A stretch of 64,000 bases of DNA, from NCBI GenBank assembly GCA_020161065.1, contig JAIUPH010000007.1:62001-126000 (forward strand), in the 5' to 3' direction. Source of the stretch: Pseudomonadota bacterium (lineage in GTDB: Bacteria; Pseudomonadota; Gammaproteobacteria; Burkholderiales; Burkholderiaceae_C). How positions within the stretch are numbered: position 1 is the stretch's first letter; each line of letters starts with the position of its first letter. A program made the position numbers and the translations under genes. The notes beneath the pieces are model-generated. The model saw only the letters and a list, made by a program, of their open reading frames with translations, ran no database searches and was not told where the DNA came from. This document shows positions 9,107 to 21,111 of the stretch, in pieces.

Positions 9107-9523
9107 TCAATTCATCGGCATCGGCTGGCGATCGTTCAGCCGCAGCCAGCCGCGGCCGATGCGGTAGATGGCCCAGATGCCCAGCACCGCCATGCCCAGG
9201 ATCCAGGTGCCGATGCCCACCAGGATGACGGTCAGCGGGATCGACACCAGCGCCACCACCACCGCCCAGGCCAGCGCGTACCAGAAGGTGCGGATCTGCC
9301 AGGAGAAGTGCGACTCCAGCCAGGTGCCGCGCGCCTGGCCGCGGTAGATGTAGTTCAGGATCACCGCGATGATCGACGGCCAGCCGAACAGGAACGAGCC
9401 CAACACGCTGGCCGCGCCGAAGGCGCCGATGGCCAGGCCCAGCGCGTGCAGGCCGTAGACGATGTGCGTCACGCGCAGCACGGTGGCGTCGGGGGTGGCG
9501 GGGGTGATCAGGCTGCCGTTCAT
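9107..9523 (-). CDS. DUF4870-like small membrane protein
   Basis: Protein of 138 residues with four hydrophobic segments (about 20-45, 48-60, 80-100 and 102-122) and the pattern VTHIVYGLHALGLAIGAF...NYIYRGQARGTWLESHFSWQIRTFWYAL. This resembles the DUF4870 family of small bacterial membrane proteins of unknown function. It stands alone on the minus strand, divergent from ettA. The role is unknown. Confidence 0.8.
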   Translation of the reverse strand: MNGSLITPATPDATVLRVTHIVYGLHALGLAIGAFGAASVLGSFLFGWPSIIAVILNYIYRGQARGTWLESHFSWQIRTFWYALAWAVVVALVSIPLTVILVGIGTWILGMAVLGIWAIYRIGRGWLRLNDRQPMPMN

Positions 9524-9665
9524 CGAACCTCCAAGGATTGACGCCGAGCGTCGAAAGGCGGGGCTTGAAAAGCCACCGCGACCCCCATCTTGCCCCGGCG
9601 CGGCCGCATTTCAAGCCCGCATGCGACGAACGGCCGGCCGGCCGCCCCGGGCTGCGCCGGCCGGG

Positions 9666-9671
9666 GATAAT
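9666..9671 (+). promoter_or_regulatory. Candidate -10 element for ettA
   Basis: GATAAT sits about 50 bases upstream of the ettA ATG at 9722 in an otherwise GC-rich leader. No convincing -35 is visible 16-18 bases upstream, so this is a weak call made by eye. Confidence 0.35.
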
Positions 9672-9721
9672 CGCCGGTTCGGCCGCGAAGGCCGCCACTC
9701 CCACCGCAGCAGCAACACCGC

Positions 9722-11386
<1,665 letters not shown>

Positions 11387-11388
11387 CC

Positions 11389-14229
11389 ATGCGTGTTCAT
11401 TCGCTGCACCTGGTGGCCGGCGCGCTGGCGCTGGCCGGCTGCGCCAACCTGCCCACGTCGACCCCGACCACGGCAACGACGCCCGCCGCCGCGCCCGCGG
11501 GCGTCGCGCCCGGCGCCATCGCCGCCGCCGCGGCGGCGGTCACCGCATCGGCCGCCGCCAGCGGCCGGCCGCCGGCCGCGGTGGCCGTGGTGCCGGTGCC
11601 CGGCCAGCCGCAGCCCTTCGCCACCGTGATCAAGGACGCGCGCCGCATCGACGGCGGGCTGTTCACCATCTGGCAGAAGGACGACAAGTTCTGGTTCGAG
11701 CTGGCGCCGCAGGACTTCGACAAGCCCTTCGTCTTCGGCCCGAAGATTGCGCAAGGCATCGGCGAATCCGGCTTCTACGGCGGCTCGATGGTCGGCCGCT
11801 GGGGCACCTACGGCCGCCAGCAGATGGTGCAGTTTCGCCGCCTGCACAACCAGGTGCAGTTGCTGGCGCTGAACACCGCGTTCGACGCGCCGGCCAACAC
11901 GCCCGAAGGCCGCGCCGTGCGCGCCGCCTTCTCGCCCAGCCTGGTGGGCGCCAGCGCGGTGGGCAGCCTGCCGCACCCCGAGCGCAAGAGCGTGCTGGTC
12001 GAGGCCAACCCGATCTTCCTGTCCGACCTGCTGGGCCTGGCCATCCACCTGCAGCGCAGCTACCGCCAGAACTACGCGTTCGACCGCGCCAACTCGGCCA
12101 TCACCACGGTGCGCGGCCTGCCGGGCGAGCTGGTGTTCGAGGTGCAGGCGCACTACGCCACCGCCGGCATCGCGGTGGCGCCGCCGGGCTCGCCGCTGCC
12201 GCCGGCGGCGCAGCCCACGCAGCCGCGCCTGCTGCCCGATGCGCGCAGCCTGTTCTTCGGCCTGCACTACGCCTTCGCGGCGCTGCCGGCGCAGGCCATG
12301 GCGCCGCGCGCGGCCGACCAGCGCATCGGCTACTTCACCACCAACGTCGCCAGCTTCGCCGACGACCTGGCGCGCACGCCGCAGCAGCGTTACGTCAATC
12401 GTTGGCGGCTGGAGAAGAAGGACCCGGCCGCCGAGCTGTCCGAGCCGGTCAAGCCCATCACCTTCTGGCTCGACCGCACGGTGCCCGTCAAGTACCGCGA
12501 GGCCATCACCCGCGGCGTGCTGGGCTGGAACCCGGCGTTCGAGAAGATCGGCTTCAAGAACGCCATCGTCGTCAAGGTGCAGCCCGACGACGCGAGCTTC
12601 GACACGCTGGACATGGGCGTCGCCTCGATCCGCTGGATGACCAACGCGCAGCCCAGCTTCGGCGCCATCGGCCCCAGCCAGGTCGACCCGCGCAGCGGCG
12701 AGATCCTCGACGCCGACATCGGCTTCGAGAGCCTGTCGTCGCGCAACCTGCGCGCCTACCGCACGCAGATCCTGACGGCGTCGGCACCGGCCGGCGGCTG
12801 GGCGCTGCTGATGCAGTTGCCGGACGCTGCAGCCTCGGCCGCTGCCGGCGCCGGCGGCGACTTCGCGGCCCGCCCCCTGGCGGCCGCCGCGGCTTGCGAC
12901 CACGCCGACTTCGCCGCCGAGCAGATGGCCTACGCGCTGGACGTGCTGGAAGCGCGCGGCGAGATCGCCCCCGACAGCCCCGAAGCCGAGCAGTTCGTGC
13001 TCGACTACCTGACCGACACCACGCTGCACGAGGTGGGCCACACGCTGGGGCTGCGGCATAACTTCAGAAGCTCGCGCATCTACACCCGCGCGCAGATGAA
13101 CGACCCCGAGTTCGTGCGCAGCCACGGCCTGGCCGGCTCGGTGATGGAGTACGCGCCGCTCAACCTGGCCGAGCCCGGCGCGCCGCCGGTGCCGGCGTTC
13201 CAGAAGGCGCTGGGCCCTTACGACTACTGGGCCATCGAGTACGCCTACAAGCCGATGCCGCCGGGCACCACGCCGGCACAGGAGGCGGCCGAGCTGCAGC
13301 GCATCGCCGCGCGCAGCGCCGAGCCGCAACTGGCCTACGGCACCGACGAGGACAACGGCCTCGGCATCGACCCCGACAGCCTGATCTTCGACCTCGGCGA
13401 CGACGCGATCGGCTTCGCCGGCCAGCGGCTGGACATCGCGCGCGACCTCATCCAGCGCCAGTCCACGCGCGAGTTGAAGCCGAGCGCCGACTACAGCGTG
13501 CTGCGCCGCTCGGTGGCCTTTGCGCTGCGCGAGATGGCGCGCGCCGGCGGCGTGCTGGCGCGCCAGATCGGCGGCGTGCGCACGCTGCGCGACTTCCCCG
13601 GCAGCGGGCGCGACCCGCTGCAGCCGGTGGAAGCGGCGTCGCAGCGCGCGGCGCTGGAGCAGTTGTCGCGCCACTTCATGTCGGCCGACGCCGTGGTGGT
13701 GCCGGCGGCGCTGCAGCGGCGGCTGGCCACCGACTTCCTGGAGCGCACCGACCAGATCTTCGCCAACGAGACCGCCGCCGTCACCGACTACGCGCCCGCC
13801 ACCCAGTTGCTGGAGATGCAGCGCACGCTGCTGGCGCAGTTGATGAGCGACGGCGTGGCCCAGCGCCTGCTGGACAGCGAAAGCCGCGTGGCGGCGCCGG
13901 CGCAGGCCTTCCACCTGGGCGAGCTGTACGAGCGCCTGGGCCGCGACCTGTGGAGCGAGCTGGACGCCAAGGCCGGCGACATCCCTGCGCCGCGGCGCGA
14001 GCTGCAGCGCGAGCACGCCACGCGCATCGCCGCCAGCCTGACGCGCCCGGCGGCGCAAGGCCGCGCCGATGCGCGCGCCCTGCTGCGCGCACAGGCGCAA
14101 GGGCTGCTGGCGCGGCTGGACGCGGCGCAGCGCCGCCCCGGCTTGAGCACCGAGGCGCGCGCCCACGTGGCCGAGGTGGCCGAGCAGTTGCGCCAGGCGC
14201 TGCAGGCGCGCATCACGCGGCCGGTGTAG
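11389..14229 (+). CDS. Zinc-dependent metalloprotease lipoprotein (DUF4953/DUF5117/DUF5118 type), copy 1
   Basis: Exported protein of 946 residues. The lipobox is LAGC with Cys18, so it is predicted to be lipidated, and a Thr/Ala/Pro-rich linker follows to about residue 75. A DUF5118/DUF5117-like region begins at TVIKDARRIDGGLFTIWQKDDKFWFEL. The gluzincin/metzincin-like site HEVGHTLGLRH is at 547-557 and is followed by SVMEYAPLNLA, which may form a Met-turn. The sequence EKKDPAAELSEPVKPITFWLDR upstream is typical of the family. It starts two bases after the ettA stop. Substrate and biological role are unknown. It is a paralogue of the next gene with the same domain order. Confidence 0.88.
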   Translation: MRVHSLHLVAGALALAGCANLPTSTPTTATTPAAAPAGVAPGAIAAAAAAVTASAAASGRPPAAVAVVPVPGQPQPFATVIKDARRIDGGLFTIWQKDDKFWFELAPQDFDKPFVFGPKIAQGIGESGFYGGSMVGRWGTYGRQQMVQFRRLHNQVQLLALNTAFDAPANTPEGRAVRAAFSPSLVGASAVGSLPHPERKSVLVEANPIFLSDLLGLAIHLQRSYRQNYAFDRANSAITTVRGLPGELVFEVQAHYATAGIAVAPPGSPLPPAAQPTQPRLLPDARSLFFGLHYAFAALPAQAMAPRAADQRIGYFTTNVASFADDLARTPQQRYVNRWRLEKKDPAAELSEPVKPITFWLDRTVPVKYREAITRGVLGWNPAFEKIGFKNAIVVKVQPDDASFDTLDMGVASIRWMTNAQPSFGAIGPSQVDPRSGEILDADIGFESLSSRNLRAYRTQILTASAPAGGWALLMQLPDAAASAAAGAGGDFAARPLAAAAACDHADFAAEQMAYALDVLEARGEIAPDSPEAEQFVLDYLTDTTLHEVGHTLGLRHNFRSSRIYTRAQMNDPEFVRSHGLAGSVMEYAPLNLAEPGAPPVPAFQKALGPYDYWAIEYAYKPMPPGTTPAQEAAELQRIAARSAEPQLAYGTDEDNGLGIDPDSLIFDLGDDAIGFAGQRLDIARDLIQRQSTRELKPSADYSVLRRSVAFALREMARAGGVLARQIGGVRTLRDFPGSGRDPLQPVEAASQRAALEQLSRHFMSADAVVVPAALQRRLATDFLERTDQIFANETAAVTDYAPATQLLEMQRTLLAQLMSDGVAQRLLDSESRVAAPAQAFHLGELYERLGRDLWSELDAKAGDIPAPRRELQREHATRIAASLTRPAAQGRADARALLRAQAQGLLARLDAAQRRPGLSTEARAHVAEVAEQLRQALQARITRPV

Positions 14230-14336
14230 CCGCCACCGCCGGGCGCCGCCGACCCTGGACCGAGCAGGACCATCGGCCATGGCCACGCGGCGCGGCGTGG
14301 CGATGGCCGACAATGTCGGCCCCGCCCGCCACGATC

Positions 14337-14366
14337 CGTTCGCACCCGTTCGCACCCGTTCCCACC
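14337..14366. repeat. Tandem repeat, three 10-bp units
   Basis: Units cgttcgcacc, cgttcgcacc and cgttcccacc lie just upstream of the second metalloprotease ATG at 14389. They could hold direct-repeat regulator sites or be slippage products; nothing else is visible in this 159-base gap. Confidence 0.7.
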
Positions 14367-14388
14367 CGCCGCCACCTGGTTCGCCCGC

Positions 14389-17313
14389 ATGCCGGTTCCC
14401 GCCTTTCGCTACCTGACGTCGGCCCTCGCGCTGCTGTTCGCGGCCGGCTGCGCCAACCTGGCGCCGGGGCCGCAGGCGACCTCGACGGCGACGCCGCAAG
14501 CGACGCCGGCCGCCGCGCCCAAGCCCGGCACCGCGCCGACCACCACAGCCACGCCCACCGCCACGCCCGCCGGCCTGCCCGCCACGGGTGTGCCGACCGC
14601 GGCCGCCGCGCTGGCCGCCCTCAGCGGCGCCCGCCCGGCGTCGGCGCCGGCCGGCGCGGCCGCGCCGCAGCCGCCGGCGGCCGCCACGCCGCCGCCCTTC
14701 GGCACCGTGGTCAAGGACGCGCGCCGCATCGACGGCCCGATCACCGCCTGGCAGAAGGACGACAAGGTCTGGCTCGAACTGCGGCCCGACCAGCTCGGCA
14801 AGCCCTTCCTGTTCACGCCCAAGATCCGCCAGGGTATCGGCGAAGGCCTGCTGCTCGGCGGGCTGGTGACCTATGCCACCGCCGGCGCCGGCGGCGCCAA
14901 CGTGGTGGAGTTCGTGCGCGTGCACAACACCATCCGGCTGCAGGCGCGCAACGTCGAAGTCACCGCCCGCGACGGCACGCCCGAGCAGCGCGCCGTGCAA
15001 AGCTCGTACTCCAACAGCCTGCTGGGTGCCGCCGCGGTGGCCAGCCAGCCGCACCCCGACCGCAAGAGCATCCTGATCGACGCCACGCCGCTGTTCCTGT
15101 ACGACATGGCCGGCGTCGGCATGCAACTGCAGCGGTTGTTCCGCCAGGGCTATTCGCAGGACCGCAGCAACTCGCTGGTCACCGCGGTGCGCGCCAGCGA
15201 ATCGGCGCTGATCATCGAGACCGAGACGCACTGGTTCACCGGCAACGTCAGCGCCGGCGCGCCCACCTCGCCGCTGGCCGCGCTGGCCGGCGTGGCGCCC
15301 TCCACCGTGCCGCGCTGGCTGCCCGACACGCGCAGCCTGCTGATCGGCCAGCACCTGTCGCTGACGCCGCTGCCCGACAAGCCGATGGCGACGCGCCGCG
15401 CCGACCCGCGCGTGGGCCTGTTCGCCACCCGCGTGATGGACTTCAGCGACGACCTCTCGCGCACGCCGGCGCGGCGCTTCGTCACGCGCTGGCGGCTGGA
15501 GAAGAAAGACCCGGCGGCCGCCAGCTCCGAGCCGGTCAAGCCCATCACCTTCTGGATCGACCGCAACGTGCCGCTCGCCTACCGCGACACCGTGCGCAGC
15601 GCGATCCTCGAATGGAACAAGGCCTTCGAGGCGATCGGCTTCAAGGACGCCATCAAGGTCGAGCAGCAGGCCGACGACGCGCGCTTCGACACGCTGGACC
15701 CCGGCTACCCCTCGGTGCGCTGGCTGATGAGCGCCGAGCCCAACATCACCGCGATCGGCCAGACGCAGATCGACCCGCGCAGCGGCGAGATCGTCGACGC
15801 CGACATCTCCTTCGAAGGCCTGTTCACGCGGGCCCAGCGTTATGCGCGCACCCAGCTGCTGGCGGCGCGCGCGGCGCGCGGCGCCGCCGCCGAGGCGCGC
15901 GAACCTTTCGCGCCGCTGATCGCGCTGCCGGGGCTGCTGCCGCCGGCGTCCGACGCCGCCGCCGACGAGGCGCCCGACCACGCCTGGTGCCGCTACGGCG
16001 ACGCCGTCGCCGAACAGGCGCAGTACGCGCTGGACCTGATGCAAGCGCGCGGCGACCTCGAACCCGGCGGCGCCGAGGCGCAGCAGTTCGTGCTGGACTA
16101 CGTGAAAGACACGGTGATGCACGAGGTGGGCCACGCGCTGGGCCTGCGCCACAACTTCCGCGCCTCGCGCGTGTACTCCGAAGCGCAGCTGGCCGACCCC
16201 GAGTTCACGCGCAGCCACGGCACCACCGGCTCGGTGATGGAATACAACGCCATCAACCTGGCGCTGCCCGGCCACAGCGGCGGCGTGCCCTTCCAGTTGA
16301 CGCTGGGGCCCTACGACTACTGGGCCATCGAATACGCCTACAAGCCGGCGCCGGCGGGCGCCAGCGCGGCCGACGAGGAAGCCCAGCTGCAGGCCGTGGC
16401 CGGCCGCAGCAACGAGCCGCTGCTGGCCTACGGCACCGACGAAGACGCCTACTTCGGCATCGACGCCGAGACCATCCAGTTCGACCTCGGCGCCGACCCG
16501 CTGGCCTTTGCCAGCAAGCGGCTGGCGATCGCGCGCGAGGTCTTCCAGCGCCAGGAGACGCGCCAGCTGCCGGCCGACCGCGACTATTCGGTGCTGCGCC
16601 GCTCGCTCAACTACGCGCTGGCCGACGCCACCCGCGCACTCGGTGTGCTGGTGCGCCAGCTCGGCGGCCTGCGCACGCTGCGCGACTTCCCCGGCAGCGG
16701 CCGCGACCCGCTGGAGCCGGTGCCCACCGCCGTGCAGCGCCAGGCCTTCGACGCCGTCGTCGGCGCGGTGTTCGCGGCCGACGGCTTCCGCGTCTCGGCG
16801 GCGCTGCAACGCCGCCTGGCGCCCGACTATCTCGACCGGGCCGAGATCCCCGGCCTGCCGATCGACTACAACGTGCCGCAGCGTTTGCTGGACCTGCAGC
16901 GCGCGGTGCTGGCCTACCTGATGAGCGACCAGCTCGCCACCCGGCTGATGGACGCCAACGGCAAGCTCGAGCCCGGCGCCAGCGCCTTCGACCTGCCCGA
17001 GATCTACCGCCGCCTGGGCGAGGCCCTGTGGTCCGACGTCGGCAGCGCGCCGGCCGCGGCGCTGCCGCTGGCGCGGCGCGAACTGCAGCGCGAGCACGCC
17101 AGCCGCCTGGCCTTCGCGCTGCTGCGGCCCACGCCCGGCGGCCGTGCCGACGCCCGCGGCGTGCAGCGCCTGCAGGCGCAAGCGCTGCTCAAGCGCATCG
17201 AGGCCGCGCTGCGCCACCCGCCGGCCGACGAGGCGACGCGGCTGCACCTGGTCGACTGCGCCGACTCGCTGCGCCAGGCGCTGGCGGCACGGCTGCCGCG
17301 GCTGGGCATCTAG
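14389..17313 (+). CDS. Zinc-dependent metalloprotease lipoprotein (DUF4953/DUF5117/DUF5118 type), copy 2
   Basis: Exported protein of 974 residues, paralogous to the preceding gene. The lipobox is AAGC with Cys21, followed by a long Ala/Thr/Pro linker to about residue 105. The common core starts at TVVKDARRIDGPITAWQKDDKVW, the active site HEVGHALGLRH is at 578-588 and SVMEYNAINLALPG follows. The core phrases EKKDPAA.SEPVKPITFW, DPRSGEI.DADI and YDYWAIEYAYKP are shared with copy 1, indicating tandem duplication. The spacing of 159 bases may allow its own promoter. Function is unknown beyond inferred zinc peptidase activity at the cell envelope. Confidence 0.88.
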   Translation: MPVPAFRYLTSALALLFAAGCANLAPGPQATSTATPQATPAAAPKPGTAPTTTATPTATPAGLPATGVPTAAAALAALSGARPASAPAGAAAPQPPAAATPPPFGTVVKDARRIDGPITAWQKDDKVWLELRPDQLGKPFLFTPKIRQGIGEGLLLGGLVTYATAGAGGANVVEFVRVHNTIRLQARNVEVTARDGTPEQRAVQSSYSNSLLGAAAVASQPHPDRKSILIDATPLFLYDMAGVGMQLQRLFRQGYSQDRSNSLVTAVRASESALIIETETHWFTGNVSAGAPTSPLAALAGVAPSTVPRWLPDTRSLLIGQHLSLTPLPDKPMATRRADPRVGLFATRVMDFSDDLSRTPARRFVTRWRLEKKDPAAASSEPVKPITFWIDRNVPLAYRDTVRSAILEWNKAFEAIGFKDAIKVEQQADDARFDTLDPGYPSVRWLMSAEPNITAIGQTQIDPRSGEIVDADISFEGLFTRAQRYARTQLLAARAARGAAAEAREPFAPLIALPGLLPPASDAAADEAPDHAWCRYGDAVAEQAQYALDLMQARGDLEPGGAEAQQFVLDYVKDTVMHEVGHALGLRHNFRASRVYSEAQLADPEFTRSHGTTGSVMEYNAINLALPGHSGGVPFQLTLGPYDYWAIEYAYKPAPAGASAADEEAQLQAVAGRSNEPLLAYGTDEDAYFGIDAETIQFDLGADPLAFASKRLAIAREVFQRQETRQLPADRDYSVLRRSLNYALADATRALGVLVRQLGGLRTLRDFPGSGRDPLEPVPTAVQRQAFDAVVGAVFAADGFRVSAALQRRLAPDYLDRAEIPGLPIDYNVPQRLLDLQRAVLAYLMSDQLATRLMDANGKLEPGASAFDLPEIYRRLGEALWSDVGSAPAAALPLARRELQREHASRLAFALLRPTPGGRADARGVQRLQAQALLKRIEAALRHPPADEATRLHLVDCADSLRQALAARLPRLGI

Positions 17314-17328
17314 GCGCTGGGCGTACGA

Positions 17329-17733
17329 TCAGTTGAACACCAGCAGCCGGAACGCCAGGTAGGCCGCGAAGGTCAGCGCCACCGTGGTGGCCGCCTGCGC
17401 CCACCACACCGGCCAGCCGAAGGCCAGCAGCGCCTGCAGCAGCAAGGCATTGGCGACGAACTGCGCCGCCAGCGCCAGCAGGAAGCGCGGCAGCGCCGCC
17501 CGCACGCTGCCGCTGGGCGCATAAACGTGGAAGTAAGCGGTATAAAAACGCGTCACCGCGCCGCCCACGAAGCCCAGCGCGCTGGCCGCCACCGGCCGCA
17601 GCCCGGCCGTCATCGCCAGCGCCATCAGCGCGTAGTGCACCGCCACCGCCAGCACGCCGGTGGCCACGTGCAGCACGAAGCGCCAAGCCCAGTCGCGCCA
17701 GGCCCCGTCGCGCCAGCCGGCCGCCGGCTTCAC
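17329..17733 (-). CDS. GtrA-family membrane protein
   Basis: Protein of 134 residues with four hydrophobic helices. GtrA-family proteins are thought to help flip bactoprenol-linked sugars across the inner membrane. Family features are [41 protein letters not shown] (usually FxxxRxWVF) and [18 protein letters not shown] at the C-terminus. It overlaps the upstream GT2 gene by ATGA, so transfer and flipping are probably coupled. It is the last gene of the pepP-ROK-GT operon. Confidence 0.88.
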   Translation of the reverse strand: MKPAAGWRDGAWRDWAWRFVLHVATGVLAVAVHYALMALAMTAGLRPVAASALGFVGGAVTRFYTAYFHVYAPSGSVRAALPRFLLALAAQFVANALLLQALLAFGWPVWWAQAATTVALTFAAYLAFRLLVFN

Positions 17734-18494
17734 GGCCGGCCTTCACCGCCCGGCCGCCGCTGCAGCCGCGGGTCGCGGCGCAGGCCCAGGCGCCACAGCC
17801 AGCCGTCGACGCTGACCTTCAGCACGCCCAGGCCGTAGGTGACCGAGCGGCGGAAATTGATCGAGCTGGCCTCGTCGAAATACTTGGTCGGCACCGAGAT
17901 CTCGCCGACCCGCCAGCCGCCCAGGATCACCTGCGCCAGGATCTGGTTGTCGAACACGAAGTCGTCGGAGTTCTCGCGCCAGCGCACCTGTTCCAGCAAC
18001 TCGCGCGAATAGGCGCGGTAGCCGGTGTGGTACTCCGACAGCTTGGCGCCGAGCAGCAGGTTCTGCGTCGCGGTGAGGAGGCGGTTGGCCACGTACTTCC
18101 ACGCCGGCATGCCGCCGGTCAGCGCGCCGCCGCCGAGGATGCGCGAGCCGATCACCGCGTCGTAGACGCCGGAGGCGATCATGCCGGCCATCGCCGTCAC
18201 CAGCCGCGGCTCGTACTGGTAGTCGGGGTGCACCATCACCACGATGTCGGCGCCGGCGGCCAGCGCCAGCGTGTAGCAGGTCTTCTGGTTGCCGCCATAA
18301 CCGCGATTGTGAGGGTGCACGTGCACCTCGATGCCCAGCCGCCGCGCCACAGCCACGGTGTCGTCGTGGCTGGCATCGTCGACCAGCAGCACGCGGTCGA
18401 TCAGCGCCAGCGGCAGCGCGCGGTAGGTGGCCTCCACGGTGCGCGCGGCGCGGTAGGCCGGCATCACCACGACGATGCGGCGGCCGTCGATCAT
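17730..18494 (-). CDS. Glycosyltransferase family 2 (GtrB / polyprenyl-phosphate sugar transferase-like)
   Basis: Cytosolic-face GT-A enzyme of 254 residues. It has the nucleotide-sugar motifs [56 protein letters not shown] and the DxD-like [11 protein letters not shown]. The later [12 protein letters not shown] and [16 protein letters not shown] are typical of dolichol-phosphate mannosyltransferase-like enzymes. There are no C-terminal TM helices, in contrast to classical GtrB with two; the adjacent GtrA may serve instead. It overlaps both neighbours by ATGA. Donor sugar and acceptor are unknown. Confidence 0.9.
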   Translation of the reverse strand: MIDGRRIVVVMPAYRAARTVEATYRALPLALIDRVLLVDDASHDDTVAVARRLGIEVHVHPHNRGYGGNQKTCYTLALAAGADIVVMVHPDYQYEPRLVTAMAGMIASGVYDAVIGSRILGGGALTGGMPAWKYVANRLLTATQNLLLGAKLSEYHTGYRAYSRELLEQVRWRENSDDFVFDNQILAQVILGGWRVGEISVPTKYFDEASSINFRRSVTYGLGVLKVSVDGWLWRLGLRRDPRLQRRPGGEGRP

Positions 18495-20182
18495 GGCGCG
18501 CCCTGCTTCAGCCGCCAGACCAGCAGGCCGGCGTCTTCGACGTCGGGCGCGCCCAGGTGGCCGCGCAGCCAGGCCTCGCATTCCGGCACCAGGCGCCAGT
18601 GCTCGCCGGCATCCAGCACCTGGGTGTGGCGCTGGAAGGCGACGTAGTCCACCTGCCGCGCCAGCACGGCGCGCGGCTGCAGCAGGTGCACGCCGTTGCG
18701 CAAGCGCCAGTGCGCATCGGGCGGCACCTCGCCATACAGCCAGGGCACGCAGCCGCCCGACAAGAAGCCCGGCACCACGCGCTGGTGGCTGGCGCGCTCC
18801 CACATCGGGCCCAGCCAGGCCGTGCTTTCGAAGCGGAACGGCGCCACCGCCACCGTCAGGCTGCCGGCCGGCCGCGTGGCCAGCCCAGCCCAGAAAGGCG
18901 CCAGCGGCGCGGCGTCGAACACCGGCACCACCGGGTTGTGGCGCGGCCGGTAGTCGAACTGCCAGTAGTAGTGCAGCGTGTGGCTGTTGGGGTGGCGCAC
19001 CAGCTGCGGCTGCGGCGAGGCCCACCAGGTGCCGAGCGCCAGCAGCGCCCCCAAGGCTAACGGTAAAAACCAACGGCTTCGCACGGCGCCCCAGTCCGCC
19101 ACCCGCACCACGCCGGCGGCCACCGCCAGCAGCAGCAGCGGCAGTGCCGGCAGCAGGTAGCGGCCGAAGGTCAGCGGGTTGAAGACCCAGGCCGGCCGCA
19201 CCAGCAGCACGGTGGCGGCGGTCAGGCCCAGGCCCAGCAGCGTCCAGCGCGCCACCGGGCCCGACCGCCACACCGCGCCGGCGCCAAGCAGCGCCAGCGC
19301 CAGGCTGACCAGCACCACCGCGGTCGACGAGGTGCCCAGCCACAAATACCAGACGCCGCGCAGCGTGCTCCAGCGCGGCAGGTCCTTGCCCGACTTGCCG
19401 GCCATTGCCGCCGCATCGGCCAGCAGCGGCGGCAGCACGGCCAGCGCGACCAGCGCGCCGGTCAGCGCCGCCAGCGCCAGCAGCATCGGCCACTCGCGCC
19501 GCGGCAGGCCGCGGCCGCGCAGGCTTTGCACGGTCAACGCCAGCAGCGGCGCGACGACGAAGGGCGCCGTCACCGCGTGCAGCCACGCCGCAAGCCCGGC
19601 CAGCAGGGCATAGCCCGCGGCCGGCGCCCACCGCCAGCGCGGCCCGGCGCTGGCGCGCGCCAGCAGCGCAAAGGCGGTGAGGGTGAGCAGCAGCGTCAGC
19701 GCATAAGGCCGCGCCATGCGCGAATAACCCACCAGCAGCGTCGACACCGCCAGCAGCAGCATGAAGACCAGCCGCGTGCGAACGTCCAGCCGCTGCGCGC
19801 CCGCGCCGGCCAGCGCCCAGGGCAGGACGAGCAGCGAAGCGAGGCCGGCCAGCAGCATCGGCAGCCGCATGCCGATCTCGGTCAGGCCGATGGTCTGCAA
19901 CTGCAGCCAGTCCAGCGCGGCCAGCGGGATGCTGTAGTCGGCCAGACCCAGCGACAGCATGAAGCGCGAAGGCGTCGAGCGGATCAACTGGTGCACCGCG
20001 TGCCATTCGTCGTCGACCAGCGTCTGGTCGAGCAACTGGTCCAGCCGCAGCCAGGCGCCCAGCGCCAGCACCAGCAGCGCGAACGCCCAGGCCCAGGCGG
20101 CCGTGCGGCGGTCGACGGCAGGGGCGATGGCAATGGGCGGTGCAGCCCCGGCAACGGCGGTCAAAGTTCGGCCTAACGCCAC
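18491..20182 (-). CDS. Polytopic GT-C glycosyltransferase (ArnT/GT39-like)
   Basis: Membrane protein of about 563 residues with a first helix at about 28-47 and eight or more further hydrophobic segments. The catalytic acidic loop [15 protein letters not shown] (Asp57-Asp58-Glu59) right after TM1 is the hallmark of GT-C enzymes using polyprenyl-phosphate sugars. A soluble C-terminal domain of about 150 residues follows. No ATG precedes TM1. The GTG at 20182 overlaps the end of the ROK gene and is chosen, but a TTG seven residues later is also possible. With the GT2 and GtrA genes it forms a Gtr-like trio in the order C-B-A, which suggests glycosylation of an envelope polymer or lipid. Confidence 0.8.
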   Translation of the reverse strand: MALGRTLTAVAGAAPPIAIAPAVDRRTAAWAWAFALLVLALGAWLRLDQLLDQTLVDDEWHAVHQLIRSTPSRFMLSLGLADYSIPLAALDWLQLQTIGLTEIGMRLPMLLAGLASLLVLPWALAGAGAQRLDVRTRLVFMLLLAVSTLLVGYSRMARPYALTLLLTLTAFALLARASAGPRWRWAPAAGYALLAGLAAWLHAVTAPFVVAPLLALTVQSLRGRGLPRREWPMLLALAALTGALVALAVLPPLLADAAAMAGKSGKDLPRWSTLRGVWYLWLGTSSTAVVLVSLALALLGAGAVWRSGPVARWTLLGLGLTAATVLLVRPAWVFNPLTFGRYLLPALPLLLLAVAAGVVRVADWGAVRSRWFLPLALGALLALGTWWASPQPQLVRHPNSHTLHYYWQFDYRPRHNPVVPVFDAAPLAPFWAGLATRPAGSLTVAVAPFRFESTAWLGPMWERASHQRVVPGFLSGGCVPWLYGEVPPDAHWRLRNGVHLLQPRAVLARQVDYVAFQRHTQVLDAGEHWRLVPECEAWLRGHLGAPDVEDAGLLVWRLKQGAP

Positions 20183-21111
20183 AACCAAGCCGCCCCGCGC
20201 ACGCCCGACGCGTCGCCGTGCAGCGCCGGCAGCAGCCGGGTGCGCGGCGGCTCGTCGCTGCCGGCGGCAACCACCCATCGGCCCCACAGGCGCGGCACCT
20301 CGTCGTACAGGTGGGTGAGCTTCGAGATGCCGCCGCCCAGCACGATGACGTCGGGGTCCAGCACGTTGATGATGGCGGCCAGCGCGCGCGCCAGGCGGTG
20401 CGCGTGGCGGCGCAGGCTGGCCTGCGCGCCCGGGTCGCCGGCGGCGGCCGCGGCGGCGACCGCTTCGGCGCTGATGGCCTGGCCGGTGGCGGCCTGGTGG
20501 TCGCGCGCCAGCCCGGGGCCGCTGACCAGGGTTTCGATGCAGCCGCGCTGGCCGCAGTAGCACGCGGGCAGCGGGTCCTGGCCCGGCTCGCTCCAAGGCA
20601 GCGGGTTGTGGCCCCATTCGCCGGCCAGGCCGTTGGGGCCGCGCAGCACGCGGCCTTGCACCGCGATGCCGGCGCCCGTGCCGGTGCCGACGATGGCGGC
20701 GAACACCACCTCGGCGCCGGCGCCGGCGCCGTCGGTCGCCTCGCTCAAGGCCAGGCAGTTGGCGTCGTTGGCGATGCGCACCGGGCGCCGCAGCGCCGCC
20801 TGCAGGTCGGCCTGCAGCGGCCGGCCGTTCAGGCACTGCGAGTTGCAGTTCTTCATCAGCCCCGCCGGCGTCATGCTGCCCGGCGTGCCGATGCCGACGG
20901 TGAAGCGATCGGCGCCGCTGCCGTCGGGTGCCGCGTCGACCAGCGCGGCGATGGCGCGCACCGCGCCGGCGTAGTCGCCGGCCGGCGTGGGCACCCGCCG
21001 GCGCCAACGTTCGACGCCATCCGGCGCCAGCAGCCGGGCCTCGATCTTGGTGCCGCCGAGGTCGATGCCGAGCGCCGCCTGCCGCCGCGGCGGCGGCGCC
21101 GCCGCGGTCAC
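20173..21111 (-). CDS. ROK-family sugar kinase (fructokinase Mak / NagK-like)
   Basis: Cytosolic sugar kinase of 312 residues. ROK motifs are [12 protein letters not shown] (phosphate 1), [14 protein letters not shown] (catalytic Asp), [26 protein letters not shown] and the zinc motif [17 protein letters not shown]. The WGHNPLPW and CYCG..GCIET pattern is closest to E. coli Mak and NagK. The GTG start at 21111 overlaps the aminopeptidase stop (GTGA); no earlier ATG exists. There is no N-terminal helix-turn-helix, so it is a kinase rather than a ROK repressor. The substrate is inferred only to be a hexose or amino sugar, possibly feeding the linked glycosyltransferases. Confidence 0.88.
   Translation of the reverse strand: MTAAAPPPRRQAALGIDLGGTKIEARLLAPDGVERWRRRVPTPAGDYAGAVRAIAALVDAAPDGSGADRFTVGIGTPGSMTPAGLMKNCNSQCLNGRPLQADLQAALRRPVRIANDANCLALSEATDGAGAGAEVVFAAIVGTGTGAGIAVQGRVLRGPNGLAGEWGHNPLPWSEPGQDPLPACYCGQRGCIETLVSGPGLARDHQAATGQAISAEAVAAAAAAGDPGAQASLRRHAHRLARALAAIINVLDPDVIVLGGGISKLTHLYDEVPRLWGRWVVAAGSDEPPRTRLLPALHGDASGVRGAAWLWR

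Noticed and set aside
20182-21007. Upstream extension of the GT-C transferase frame into the ROK gene
   Set aside because: That stretch encodes the ROK kinase in its own frame with all motifs; the transferase must start near the end of the ROK gene.
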